Shown piece by piece: positions 32,801-43,119 of a DNA stretch of 64,000 nucleotides. The stretch is from Podospora pseudoanserina (taxonomy: Eukaryota > Ascomycota > Sordariomycetes > Sordariales > Podosporaceae). Every line of letters starts with the position of its first letter. Position 1 is the first letter of the stretch. The notes beneath the pieces were generated by a model. That model worked only from the letters and a program-made list of their open reading frames with translations, made no database searches and was not told the origin of the DNA. The position numbers were made by a program, and so were the translations under genes. The stretch spans positions 496,001 through 560,000 of the forward strand of contig NC_085920.1 of the NCBI RefSeq assembly GCF_035222485.1. The letters run 5' to 3'.

Positions 32801-33660
32801 TCGGGTTCAAATGCTGGCTGTAGAGGGCTGAGCACCCTCCCCGGACCTATCCTCGGTGACCGATCAGGTTTGGGAGAGATAGTTTGTGAAATTCTTCTTT
32901 GTTGCTGAAGGTGATGTCTCAAGCTGCCTCCTGTGGTACCATCAGGCAACGGTGCCAATCTAGGTGGCGCTGGCTGCGTAATGCTTCTCCTAGATGCGAG
33001 GCGTCTGGATTCGCTCAAGTTTAGGGCCATATTAACAATCTGTGCCGATTCCAGATCCATTTGCGTAATGCTCGTTCGAGGCGACGATCCAACAGCTGTG
33101 TCCCCCGCAAGGGAGTCGCGCTCGCGCCTGGTGAGGGTAGAGGATGCCGATATTGGGTCAGAGTGGCCACCCCCCGTTGGCTCATACTCCCCAGTGAGCA
33201 TAGAAGGCCCTGAGCTGCCCGAGAGAGTTCTCGGGTAGGGTCTGGTCTGGTCATGCTGAGCATTTCGAAGCCTGTATTGATCGGTCGACTTTCGGTATTG
33301 CCTATCGGCTCGCGGGTTGATATGCGCGTCGCGCTCGCGAGTATGGGGGTTGAATAGAGGATCGTTGAGAAGAAAAGCGCCACTCGGTCGATGTTTATGG
33401 CCACGGGACGCATTAAGTGACCGCCGCTTCTCGATCAGGTTTCGGCTGTCCAGGCGCATCGACGACTTCGCTAGAGGGTCGAGCTCCTCGTGGAGCGGTG
33501 CTGGGTTAGAGTCGGGGGGTGATACGTTTATAAAGCTGTTCTGTAAGCTGGAGGACGGTCCTCGTTCGAACGCACTGGAGTGGCGTGCCGCCCGCTGTGG
33601 ACGCAGATGGGAGGGTGGGCTAACATCGTGGGCGGTGGTGTTGGTGGTGTGGTCAGTCAT
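29887..33660 (-). CDS. Large unrecognised protein with a C-terminal hydrophobic anchor
   Basis: One uninterrupted frame of 1257 residues, unusual here because most neighbours have introns. I do not recognise the family. The first 1050 residues are mostly Ser/Pro/Arg-rich and disordered. Islands that look conserved are AQKAKEYLDLMAQYRRVLELLPPLEVPRTTKG (seen as YLDLMAQYRRVLELL) and, near the middle, DWAIDPADMIADVYWLE. A segment LKPEDVGGGLRSLFRG precedes a basic region. Towards the end a helix-rich stretch leads to a Trp-rich hydrophobic segment at about 1210-1250, which I read as one or two membrane helices; the very C-terminus is short. I infer a tail-anchored or membrane-tethered scaffold protein. 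Many SP and TP sites suggest phosphorylation. Confidence 0.85.
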   Translation of the reverse strand: MTDHTTNTTAHDVSPPSHLRPQRAARHSSAFERGPSSSLQNSFINVSPPDSNPAPLHEELDPLAKSSMRLDSRNLIEKRRSLNASRGHKHRPSGAFLLNDPLFNPHTRERDAHINPRADRQYRKSTDQYRLRNAQHDQTRPYPRTLSGSSGPSMLTGEYEPTGGGHSDPISASSTLTRRERDSLAGDTAVGSSPRTSITQMDLESAQIVNMALNLSESRRLASRRSITQPAPPRLAPLPDGTTGGSLRHHLQQQRRISQTISPKPDRSPRIGPGRVLSPLQPAFEPEGGYRYHFSQSTLARAQKAKEYLDLMAQYRRVLELLPPLEVPRTTKGLIASPPSTSTDSIQMSRTSTNESKTRIGRPYNPLQYIRNRKVRARERKAIDGEGQGFNDVPRVSEWIDEVAKWVATGQARIPGNPALPPFSGAQAASFQSSPPSNVSRSTTSAAKPKRPRVDWAIDPADMIADVYWLELDDNKRLVEDRHWKRVFPQGTDASRPLPLRDEAPRLTTPGSTKDSSDSGEKPQPEAPPPKHEHEHVLSTARDRAQQKLRALKGTHHRQNSSVNNRDFLRIRRASVSESSDTDSDRRRRARAGTATTTVRSVLEKQMEEMIAREQRGSESSPALYDHEALRMKFASLNPATPERDLLNNAASDATQTKPLSRGTDSRADLSEGECRLTGLHHRPSPPVPGRASLEVPSRGRRFSVDYDTSQPNSPDLRPNRDVGLVPAIGMDLSPLSSRPSSPSRNPLSKVKSIFRERSKERVADNYASAEEPETPAPLNEKLFASPEPDWSAVSSPERRPSRSPIGRIVTKGTDSSHRSHKSVGSVKLKPEDVGGGLRSLFRGPRIDTVLRSGVSKISDMVWRKDAGDDQYSTTSSSDSEAEARGRSRGPRVFRRGHGRTPSTQNGKHQVEPLPQFVSVANTAKPANSEQQTGLLPHPPAQPLSRRSSRFDLLKPPRIDIQDASPSASPPPLLERRKEQVESDVESRKSADWRIDRTDMAPLPFHKPRQFSTVSSSRHWSIADRGGSTPTRPAISKREIARLKALILSSGIHAMEVDRRAKDRKLLTSPHSSHISSHSPDGQPDFAWKDVISLCPDPETRHRLVTRPVAQIDLYPLAARTLSSAMEATAAQFQFTHDKFAREMAPHLEKKVEATRWKIAGELTDLAHRAADEADEANHDLVAGQRLKVKRVVDHIEKMLRRRRRRFRWLRRAGWLGVEWVLVGFMWWVWFMVMISRVVIGLGRGGWRLVRWLLWLE

Positions 33661-34304
33661 TTCGGAGCTCCCTTCGCCCTGAGGCGAATCTCTCGGGGTT
33701 CCAACTCAAAGATATTCGATATGGCGATACATTTTCTACGCCGTGTTGCAGGTGGTGTCTGGTGCGTTAGGCGGTGCTAGCAGAGGAGCTGAGAGCCAGA
33801 ATTTTCCATGTGAAGCTCCGACGTCAGGAGGGAGGTGGTGGGAATCCTCTCATTCGCCAGGGTCCAAGTTCAATGTCTGGTTGGTGTTCCCCAGAGAACC
33901 AAGCTTGGCTTCATCTTCAGTGAGTTTCAGGGAAACCCCTCGGGTCGGCAGGCAACTGGCCCACTGTTAGCCGCAAACAAGCATGGGGTTGAAGTCGCTG
34001 TCAGCGCTATCCATGCACAATGCATGGGACTTTAAACGGCCCTTGGCTTGTCACTGGCACATTGTACACAAATTACTGGCACTGCAAAACATTAAACGAG
34101 GTCTTAAAAGATAGTCAAAAGGTTTTAAAAGATAGTTAGTAGGCCTTTAAAGATCACAGGCCTATTAGTTTACTGTCGAGGCATGGTATACAACATCATA
34201 TGGGCCACTTACTCTTGCTGTGTCAATTATTTTGTGGGCAGGGTGCACTCCACACTACAACTCCATCTTATATTTGAGAATGCAACGTCTTGTTTCTGCG
34301 GCTA
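33661..34304. other. Spacer with a 21-bp minisatellite
   Basis: This separates the 1257-residue gene's promoter from the J-protein 3' end. It carries the short repeat array at 34099-34165. No gene is seen. Confidence 0.45.
34099..34165 (+). repeat. 21-bp minisatellite array, 3' side of the J-protein gene
   Basis: Three consecutive units of 21 bp begin at 34099, 34120 and 34141, close to AGGCCTTAAAAGATAGTCA. The first two differ at only a few positions and the third fades out. The same unit recurs, in the same orientation, at 36275-36448. Confidence 0.7.
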
Positions 34305-35477
34305 CTAGTAACTTCTCTCCCTCTGATACCTCCTATGTCTCCTCCTCAGAATACTTTCCACGTAGTGCTTCTTGCACTTGCGGCACGCTCTGCCTTTACA
34401 GGCAGGGCACTGTCGAGTACAACTCATCCACCCCTTCTTCACCCTTCCACAAAGGAAGCACTCAGCTCGTCCAAACCTCACGGCCCAGCCTGTGAGAGCA
34501 TGGCGGCAGTAAAACGGTGCCTCTTCTGTTGCCACACTTTGAACTTCACTTTCAGAGTATGTTTGAGTGCTTTCGCTCTCTGAGTTCTGAGCACTTCGAA
34601 CCGGCTCTTGGGTCGGAAATGCCTCCGTCCACAAATCGTCCTCTGCCCCCCTGAAGCTTTCCTGGTGTTGGTGAACCATCCTTTCGCTTTCTTCCACCCA
34701 TCTTTGCCATCGTCTCCGCTCCCATTCTTCCCTTTGGCGGTTTCCTTCTCGTCTAGTTCGTTCGTATCTTTCGGCTCGCTCAGCTTGCAGAACTGCCTCG
34801 AGTTCCTCAATATGCCGAACTGCCCTAAGCCTCCGCCCCTCCCATTCCATTTCCCGTCGCCCTTGCTTTTGCCCTCTAAGCTTGTCTTTGGCCTCTGGTT
34901 CTTCTTGGTCCTTGGCCCTCCTTGAAGCGTCCTCGGCCTGTCTCTCTGCTTGGAGGCGGATCCATTCAGCCACAAATTCCCGTTGTCTCTTGGCTTCAAA
35001 TCGATTCCACTCATTTCGAATCTTTTCGGGTCTTTCCGCTTCTCTCCGTGCTTTTCCCCGTGTGGTGATTTCCCTTTCAGAAGCCTCAATTTCTCGTCTT
35101 GCAGCATCCTCTTCTTCGGAAGCCAGCTTCCGGTAGCGGAACCACTCGACTCTAATACGAGGGTATTCTTCGTCGTAACGTGTGCGTTTGTCCTCATCGC
35201 GAAGGTAGTCATAAGCTTCTTGAACCTACCTCACTTGTCAGCGAATGCCAGAAATTGACAACATGAGGAGGTAACAAACCCTGCGGAACTCAGCCGTATC
35301 ACCGTCGTTGCCTGGCCCCCTCTTGTCAGGGTGATGCTGCTTGATCAGCTTGAGCCAAGCGGCCTTGATATCCCTTCTCTCGATGTAGGTGTGTTCGTCG
35401 TCAAAGGTCGGGAACCCGAGATCAAAGTAGTAATCTGGCTTTGCTGGCTCAACGTTGGTAGGGTATATGGGGACCAT
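34305..35477 (-). CDS. J-domain (DnaJ/Hsp40) protein with a Cys-rich C-terminus
   Basis: Exon 1 35280-35477 and exon 2 34305-35225, joined across a 54-bp intron (GTTTGT..TAG), give 372 residues. The N-terminal J domain has the HPD motif at residues 49-51 (IKQHHPDKRG) and continues across the splice into AYDYLRDEDKRTRYDEE, so it should stimulate an Hsp70. Residues about 90-230 are a highly charged Glu/Arg helix. The last 70 residues carry paired cysteines (ECFLCG, CPACKGRACRKCKK) that could bind zinc, then a basic tail. There is no Gly/Phe region, so it is a class C J-protein. The gene lies between two arrays of one minisatellite, and a broken second copy of its end lies at 12.6 kb. Confidence 0.88.
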
Positions 35478-36723
35478 GATTGCTTGACTGTCTCATTGGC
35501 ATTGCTGAACGCGAGAGAAAGGGGGTATCGAGGAGATCTTGATGAGTAAGGAAGGCCAACGACCCAGTCGTTGCCAAAGGAAGTGTGAGGATTTGAACTG
35601 AAAACTCTTCACGAAAAATGAAGCCAGCCAGCTGGGAGCGTTGATGTCGGATGGAGCCATATTATAAATTCATCTTATCTATGAGATATCTATTGTTGAT
35701 TTCTTTGTCAATAGGAGCACTATCTGGATAACTGAGTGGGACTTGCGCAATACGAAACCTCGAGATGGGACGAACAATGAGCGCATCTGAATGAATGGCA
35801 CAATTCATTCCATTGTGCCAACGCACGGAGCATGCTCTTTAGCCATGATATCTTGAGGCATTGTCCTGTTCAGGTGTGTTATAGGCAGGTAAGACCTTCA
35901 ATGAAGGTTGATGGGGTTGGTGAGTGATGAATTTGGTCATGGTGAACTGAGCCTGGTTTGGTGAAATGTCGGTGAAAACTCAACTGTACTGCTTGATAAA
36001 AGCTGAGAAGAAAAGATCGGACGGGTGCCATGAAAAAGTGGAAATTTTTGCCCAGTAATTATAGCGCGCGAGCAAGAAACCTAGTACATTGGAACAGGAA
36101 CTGGGAAGGGGCGTTTATTGCCCACACTTCTCGGTGCCTGATCAAGCCTGCCCAAGCTCACGATGTTATACGCATATTTCCCCCTCACGCACATTTCTTT
36201 CTCTTCATTATCTGTCTCGCATCTTTCAGCAGCTTCTCAATGCCATTATGCTCCCAAAATACCTTTCATAAATCCGCTTCGACGCTTCGAACTATAATCA
36301 ACAAGCCTCAGAAGACAACTGACAGGCCTAAAACTAGTTGATAAGTCTCTAAGAAAAACAAAAAGGTCGTTAAATATAGCTTATAAGGCGTTAAAAATAA
36401 TCAACAAGCCATTATATTTTTAATAAGCCCTTAAAGATGGCCAATATGTATTTATGGTCATCTTGCAGGTTTTGTATCACAGTCTCTTTGTTTCTGTCCA
36501 CCACCTAGGTCTACAAAAAGATTTATTTAGCGCTGACCACCAATATATCGGCAGGTAAACAGCAAAGTGTTGGCATAAGTTTCCTGCAAATTGTGTAAAC
36601 ACACCGAACCCAACTATCCGACAAAACCCAGGATATCTACCTCCTCAAAGCTGAACATCATTCGCTGCCCCAAACGCCTTTCCATGGTTCGAGCTCTTAG
36701 GGGGGAAGGAGAAAAAGGCGCCA
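35478..36723. other. Spacer upstream of the J-protein gene
   Basis: It contains short perfect hairpins, for example GGCACAAT/ATTGTGCC near 35799-35816, and the AT-rich minisatellite array at 36275-36448. No coding gene is supported. Confidence 0.45.
36275..36448 (+). repeat. Degenerate 19-22-bp minisatellite array, 5' side of the J-protein gene
   Basis: About eight units follow each other, each starting near AAGGC or AAGCC and ending near ATCAAC, for example AAGCCTCAGAAGACAACTGA, AAGGCGTTAAAAATAATCAA and AAGCCCTTAAAGATGGCCAA. They match the units at 34099-34165 in sequence and orientation. The array is strongly AT-biased. Confidence 0.65.
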
Positions 36724-38268
36724 TTAAAAGACGGTAACAGCACTCACAAACCCACTTCTCAACACCTCAAACACCAAGCCCGGGTACCCATACAGTGTTG
36801 TCGTAGAGTCCTCGCCCCCCTCAAACTTCTTACCCATACCGGCCCCGGGTTCTTCCCACCCGCCCAGCATCTCTATACTGCTGCCTGGCGAATCACCCCA
36901 GCCGCGGTTCAGGACCATACCCCTCTGCTTCTGCTGGGCTTCGCTCTCCGAGGCATACATCGACTTCCACTCCCCCTTCAACTTCTTCTCCAGATCTGGA
37001 AAGTATGTCTCCGAATTTGGCACCTTGTCATCGTCATCTCCCTTGGCAAGATAGGCAATCTCCCACCTACACCGGCGGTGCCGGTTGAACGGATAGGAAC
37101 CCGGCACGTTGCCGTGCAAGATCAGCTTTGTTGCCACCTGTCGGTGAGGGTTTGTGGATCTGACAAGTGGTCCAGGTAGTGACTTGCCGCTTGACGAAGG
37201 GGGAGTCTCTGACGGCTCTGTGGGCGTTGAAACCAGGATATCAAACCCAAGGTAAAAGTAATTGTAGAAACACTCCCCTGCTACATTAACAGCTTCGTCC
37301 TCGACAACCTCCTCCTCCTCCTCGTTGGATTGATAGCCGTCAGAGTGGTTCAGAGATGACTGGTCCGTATCCGTCATGTCGTCCTTGAGATCCTTGCCGT
37401 TTGGTCTCCCGGCTGCGTTGCTTGCTGTCCTCAACTTATGGATGTACATGCGCTGGTCATTCTTGCGATATATAGCATCTGGGGGCCCCAGTTCGGCTAC
37501 TAATTCCTGAGGGGTAGTCTCACCGAAGAATATCCAGAACGAGTTGTTGGTCCATTTCCGAAAGAGCTGTACTTTACCACCACCGTGGAGTTTCACAAGC
37601 GACACCTCATCGGGGCAGACATCTTTACCCTTGTTTAGAGGGGCGAAAGTCTTGATGCTGGGGAGCACTTCTGTCCACATTGTCTTGCGAGCCTGTGCCC
37701 ACGAGTCACCACTGAAGATGGCCATGGATTGGGGCACCGCCGTGGATGACAGCAAAGAGACAACATCCTTATTTGGCGAATACTGGGTCGTTTTCATGGG
37801 AAAGACGAAACCCACGCCCGGGTACGAGAGGATGTACAATCCAGCATTTCCAGGCTTCTTCACGAACTCTCCACCATAAGTAGGGCCCAAGAAGCGTTGG
37901 TAAATGTGTCGGAATGTTGGTTCGGGTGTGCTGTCGGCCGCGGGGAGATCGCTCGGTGGCCGGACAAGGTCTCGCTCTTTATCATTTGCTGGCTTGAAGA
38001 ATATGTGGTTTTTCGTAAAGTCGATGACTTCGATTAATCGGAGTCGTTGTTCTGGCCCGTCAAATTGCAACCGGAGACCGTTGGCCGGTAAGCCAACGAT
38101 GGTTTCCTTTGTGACTGGAATTTTTGAATCGTAGATCAAGTCGATCTTGGGGAAACGTTGTGGTTCGGCTTTGATTCGTGTCAATATGTCATGGAGTGAG
38201 GCCCCGAGAACAAGAAATCCAAGGGCCCGCCCCGGATACAACTGAGCGGAGAAGAGGGACGACGACAT
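36724..38268 (-). CDS. PHAF1/UPF0183 family protein
   Basis: A single exon encodes 514 residues from the Met of MSSSLFSAQLYPGRALGF. The frame is open for 49 codons further upstream, but the family begins at the chosen site: the N-terminal PGRALGFLVLGASLHDIL is its hallmark. Further family blocks are YGGEFVKKPGNAGLYILSYP, GVGFVFPM and YNYFYLGFDILVST, and the C-terminus has LVFEVLRSGFVSAVTVF. Animal PHAF1 (C16orf70/MYTHO) binds phosphoinositides on autophagic membranes, so a role in autophagy or endosomes is expected but unproven in fungi. An acidic disordered insert lies between the core blocks. Confidence 0.9.
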   Translation of the reverse strand: MSSSLFSAQLYPGRALGFLVLGASLHDILTRIKAEPQRFPKIDLIYDSKIPVTKETIVGLPANGLRLQFDGPEQRLRLIEVIDFTKNHIFFKPANDKERDLVRPPSDLPAADSTPEPTFRHIYQRFLGPTYGGEFVKKPGNAGLYILSYPGVGFVFPMKTTQYSPNKDVVSLLSSTAVPQSMAIFSGDSWAQARKTMWTEVLPSIKTFAPLNKGKDVCPDEVSLVKLHGGGKVQLFRKWTNNSFWIFFGETTPQELVAELGPPDAIYRKNDQRMYIHKLRTASNAAGRPNGKDLKDDMTDTDQSSLNHSDGYQSNEEEEEVVEDEAVNVAGECFYNYFYLGFDILVSTPTEPSETPPSSSGKSLPGPLVRSTNPHRQVATKLILHGNVPGSYPFNRHRRCRWEIAYLAKGDDDDKVPNSETYFPDLEKKLKGEWKSMYASESEAQQKQRGMVLNRGWGDSPGSSIEMLGGWEEPGAGMGKKFEGGEDSTTTLYGYPGLVFEVLRSGFVSAVTVF

Positions 38269-39011
38269 TGCGAATAGCTTTAGCAGTGGATTAACGCCAG
38301 AAGTATTGATGGATGATGCTGATGCAAAAAGCAGACGCCTAACCTCGTAGGGAAGACGAGGACTCGAGCGCCGTACTTGATGGAAAGAGTACTTCGTAAC
38401 CAAGACAAGTTCCAAAAGATATGTCGATGCGACGCAAGAGACAATTTAAGATAACTGGATCACTCGTGACAAAGGCACTGGAATATTGTAAAACTTTGCT
38501 TGCAGCCACTGAGCAGCTGGCGGGATCACGAGGCAGTCGCGCTGGAGCTCAGTGCTCACATGGGACGGACGGTGTAGGGGATCGCTCCAGCGGTACGTCA
38601 TCCCGGCAGACAGATAAGGATAGCGAACGATAACGAGCGATAGAGGGGCAGGTGGGGTCTAATCCGCAGCTGTCACTTGGCGGAGAAGTAAGCCGAGTTG
38701 GTTGCTGCAGCAATAGCTTCTTGGCCTGCAGAGTTGTTTACGATCGCGCCCTCCAACCCCGGTCCAGGTCCCCACTTCGGGACATGCCATTTTTGCAATG
38801 GCAGCAGCGACGTGGATGAGCCACAGACCACACCCTGTTCCGCAGCAAAGAGGCACCAAGGCTCATCACTGTTGAGACCCTGTCTTGGAGTTCTGGGTGG
38901 CTTTTAGTTTTTGTGGTTTTTTATGATATCCAGTCTTTTCTTTTCCCGTCACACCAACACGCGACTAAACAAACACACGAGAACAAGCAGCACGATACCC
39001 GGCTCCTTCCC
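38269..39011. other. Divergent intergenic region
   Basis: It contains the promoters of the PHAF1-like and kinesin-5 genes. No gene or repeat is evident. Confidence 0.45.
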
Positions 39012-42000
39012 ATGGAGCGCCGAAATACCTCGATGGCGCCTCCACCCTCGAGGGCCGGAGGCGCTGCCAGTCGATCGAGCATACGGCCACCAGCAACTCG
39101 AGGAGGAGCTAGACCAGGCGTAACGCGGCACGCGTCTTCAGCGATGTCGCGACTTCAACGACCATCCTCACCAACCGAGTCGCTGATGTCGGTAGCAACG
39201 ACAGCCACGGCAGGCGCTAAGCGCAAAGAACGCGATTTCGACCCCGACGATGGAGAGGCTACCAACATCAACGTTGTCGTGCGGTGCCGAGGGCGCAATG
39301 AGCGGGAGGTCAAGGAAAATAGCGCTGTGGTCGTTGGAACGGAAGCGACAAGAGGGAAAATTGTTGAATTGTCAATGGGTCCAAACGCGGTCAGCAACAA
39401 GACATACAATTTCGATCATGTTTTCTCGCAGGCGGCCGATCAGGTTATGGTGTTTGAGGATGTGGTGAAGCCGATTTTGGACGAGGTAAGGAGTGTCAGT
39501 AACGCGCCGGAGATATCCGCTGACCATGATACCACGATGCGCAGATGATGTCTGGCTATAACTGCACAATTTTTGCCTACGGTCAGACGGGCACCGGCAA
39601 GACGTACACGATGTCAGGCGACATGACGGAAACGATGGGCATGCTGTCTGATAATGCAGGCATCATTCCCCGAGTGCTTCAAGCCCTGTTCGCTAAGCTC
39701 GAGCTGGAGGAGAAGGACCATTGTGTGCGCTGCTCCTTCATCGAGCTGTACAACGAAGAACTACGGGATCTGCTCGGTACCGATGAGAGCACCAAGCTCA
39801 AGATTTACGACGATAACTCGAAGAAGGGTCACTCGACCACGATGGTTCAGGGAATGGAGGAAAGGCATATCTTGAGTGCGACGGACGGTCTCAAATGGCT
39901 CCAGGAGGGTAGTTTGAAGCGCCAGGTGGCAGCCACAAAGTGCAACGATCTCAGCAGCAGAAGTCATACCGTGTTTACGATCACTCTATATGCCAAGCGT
40001 CAAACGGGCGAGAATGGAGACGATTACTTGATGGCAGGCAAGCTGAATCTGGTCGATCTGGCTGGTAGCGAGAATATTCAACGATCCGGAGCAGAGAACA
40101 AGCGCGCTGCTGAGGCGGGACTTATCAACAAGAGTTTGCTTACCCTTGGGCGAGTAATCAACGCCCTGGTCGATCGAAGCCCTCATATCCCATACAGAGA
40201 GTCGAAGCTCACTCGTCTACTGCAAGACTCGCTAGGTGGACGGACAAAGACATGCATTATTGCCACAATATCGCCAGCAAAGGTCAACCTTGAAGAAACG
40301 ATATCAACACTGGATTATGCGTTCAGAGCAAAGAATATCCGAAACAAACCACAGCTCAATGCGTTGATCAACAAAAAGACACTGTTGCGAGACTTTACCA
40401 CCGAGATTGAACGGTTGAAAGGCGAGCTCATCGCCACCCGTCAACGAAATGGTGTCTATCTATCGAACGATGCATACGAAGAATTGACAGTGCAGAACGA
40501 GTCTCGCAGAATCTTAACGGAAGAGCAAGCTGCCAAGATAGAGACTTTGGAAAACAACCTGCGCAACAAGGTGCAGGAGCTGTTTTCCCTGACATCGAGC
40601 TTCGTGGGACTGAAGAAGGACCACGAGGGAACACTGGGACAATTGGACGATACCAAGGGCGTCCTGGAGCAGACCGAGATAGTGTTGGCGGCTACCAGGA
40701 AGGGACTGGCGGAGGAGACACATATTCGAAAAGCACACCAGGCAACCGAACATCGGTTGACAGCTGTTAGCAATGAGCTCCTCAACTATCTTGGGAGGAC
40801 GGTTAATGACGTCGATGGCTTGCATGCAAAGAACCAACGAAAGTCGGATCTTCATGATTTCAACCGGGAAACATGGGGCATAGCACAGGCTCATGTCACG
40901 GATATCACGGAGATGGTGGAAAGTCGCATCGCGCAGTTCCGAAAAGGGCAGGAGGACCACATTTCGAATATTTCCGGCCGTATGCAGGATTTTGTCCAGG
41001 AAGAGCTTGAAAAGCTGACCAGCACACAAAACTTTCTTGACGAAAACCTGGCTTTGTTCACCGAATCCAAGCAACATCTTTTGGAAAGGAAACAGCAATC
41101 CAAGGAGGAGATGGATTCAGTACTCGAGGAGATCAAGGTTGTGCGAGACAATGTGAAGCAAAGGGTTGGTGAAAGCCTCCAAGCCATTGCTGGTGCTGCG
41201 GAGAAGATTGCTGGAGATGTCCTTAGCGAGCTGAGCACCTTCCACAACCAGCTCCACACGTCTTACAGCTCTCTTGGGAAGGAATTCAAGGGGATATTTG
41301 AAGAGCTTTTGGGGAATATCAGTGCTCAAAAGGCAGAGTCTGATAGGCTCAGACAAGAACTGGAGGCAGCAACGCAGACGATCGTTGAGTCTAACGAGTC
41401 CGTGTCGGACAGGATACAGGAGGTTTTGGAGGAGGAAAGGAAACAGGCGGCCATTGAAAGGCAACAGTTGTTGTCACAGATCACTAGGCTTATCAACTCG
41501 CAGGCTCAGCTGCAGGAGTCTCGGTTGGTTGATAAGGCGTCTGCTATCCAGGACAGCATCAAGGACACAAATAAGACGTTCAAGAGCAACGTTGCGGGTT
41601 ACAGAGAGGGTATGAACGCATGGAACGCCAAGGATAGCCAGCTTCTGGAGGAGATTGCGCAGTCGAGAGATGTGCTCAAGACCAGGCTTAAGGATGACTG
41701 GACGGTATGTTATTTTCTGCAAGTTAATCAGGGACTGGTACTGACGTTTTCCAGGCTGCGAACAAGCACAGTACATCGATCCAGGAGACGACCAAATCTG
41801 TACATGCAGAGACCGTTCGTGTTGTCGACGAGCAGCTGGAAGATCTCGACGTTCAAATGCAAGATCTCGACGACTTTGTCACCCGTGCCAAGTCCTATAA
41901 TGCCCAGCAGAGCGAGCACCTTTCCGAAGCCGTATCAAATCTTAACAACACTGTTGAGCAGTCCTTTGATAACATTTCCGGACATTGTAAGGCGACGTTC

Positions 42001-42696
42001 GGCAGAGTTGAGGATCTTGGTCAGCAGATGGAAGTCGATGTCCAGCGATTCCACAACGACCTCGCACCCCTCGACGAAGAGGTTATTCAGCCACTGTCGG
42101 AGCTCAGAGAGGACATCAGAGCCACCGAGTTCAAAGAGTACGAGCCGACGGGGACAACTCCCCCGAAGGTCCAGTACCAGTACCCAACCGAACTTCCTCA
42201 GACAGCCGACCACGCCGCCTTGTTGGCTGATATGCGCGATACTCCAACACCGAGCAGAGGCGCCCCCGTCAGCAGCGTCCTGCCCAATGTCGGCTTCACA
42301 CCACCATCAGCTGTCAGAACGCCCTCCCGCCTGCCAGTTGGATTAGCTTCCCCGAGCCGTTTCTCGGAAAGCACCAGCAAGATCCCTCCCGGTGGAAGTC
42401 TTCGAGAAGTCAACCCCAACGTGCCGTCCAGCGCTACGACCCCCAACAACACCAACGCTCAGGTTTTCGATTCGGCATCTAGTGTTTTGTCGCTTCCGAC
42501 TGTTAAGGAGGGCGGGGACGACGATGTGACGATTACCAAGCTCAAGGCACCCGCAGCTACTGGTCCGCCAAGGACGAGGTCGTCGAGGCTGGCGAGGAAG
42601 CCGATGGGCGGGGTGGGACAGGGACCGGAAAACATTCCGCCTCCTGCGGCTGCGATGAGGAGTTCGACTAGGAGGAAGAGTCCGCGGTTGAGGTGA
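39012..42696 (+). CDS. bimC: Kinesin-5 (BimC/Eg5 family) mitotic motor
   Basis: Exons 39012-39485, 39545-41704 and 41755-42696 encode 1191 residues; introns are 59 bp (GTAAGG..CAG) and 50 bp (GTATGT, CTGAC, CAG). Kinesin-5 is a tetrameric plus-end motor that slides spindle microtubules apart. The N-terminal motor follows an 85-residue Ser/Arg-rich extension: P-loop GQTGTGKT at 171-178, switch I NDLSSRSH and switch II LVDLAGSE. A long coiled coil follows. The tail holds the BimC box GTTPPKVQYQYP with the CDK-type Thr1013-Pro. The start Met (MERRNTSMAPPP) is the first in a good context after the leader; the frame is open a little upstream. Confidence 0.97.
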
Positions 42697-42857
42697 TTTG
42701 GGTCAACCATTCGTTCTTCGTTTTCTTTTGTGGGATTGGTTTTGATTGTATGGAGTTGGAAGGAATTGTGAGTTGGTGGGTGAATAAGTATATAGTGGCT
42801 ATTACTGAGGGTCTTCGGTGGTGAAAAGGGGCAGAGTGGGAGGAAAAGTAGGACAAG

Positions 42858-42901
<44 letters not shown>

Positions 42902-43119
42902 GGTTGTTGGCTACTCATTATGGGTTAGGATTGTATATGGTTTTTTTGCTGCTGTTTTTTTTCCTTCATTCGAAGGCAAAGCAACTGATACCCCCTTTTT
43001 GTCGAGTTAAATATGGATTGTTACACGTCGGTGTGGATGGTCGGGTTCGTTCATATGAAAGTGAAAGAAGTTTTGTATATTTTCTATCAAACTCTCATCA
43101 TTGTGCAAATTTGGTCTGA
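42697..43119. other. Convergent 3' region with a TTG microsatellite
   Basis: The 3' UTRs of kinesin-5 and the HAD hydrolase meet here. Apart from the microsatellite nothing is recognised. Confidence 0.5.
42857..42902. repeat. GTT trinucleotide microsatellite
   Basis: About 15 perfect GTT units in the kinesin-5 3' flank. Confidence 0.95.

Noticed and set aside
7064-38268. Rab4-like, Rab5, Sac1 and PHAF1 genes as an endomembrane gene cluster
   Set aside because: They are spread over 31 kb, on both strands, with unrelated genes between; common housekeeping functions make this likely coincidence.
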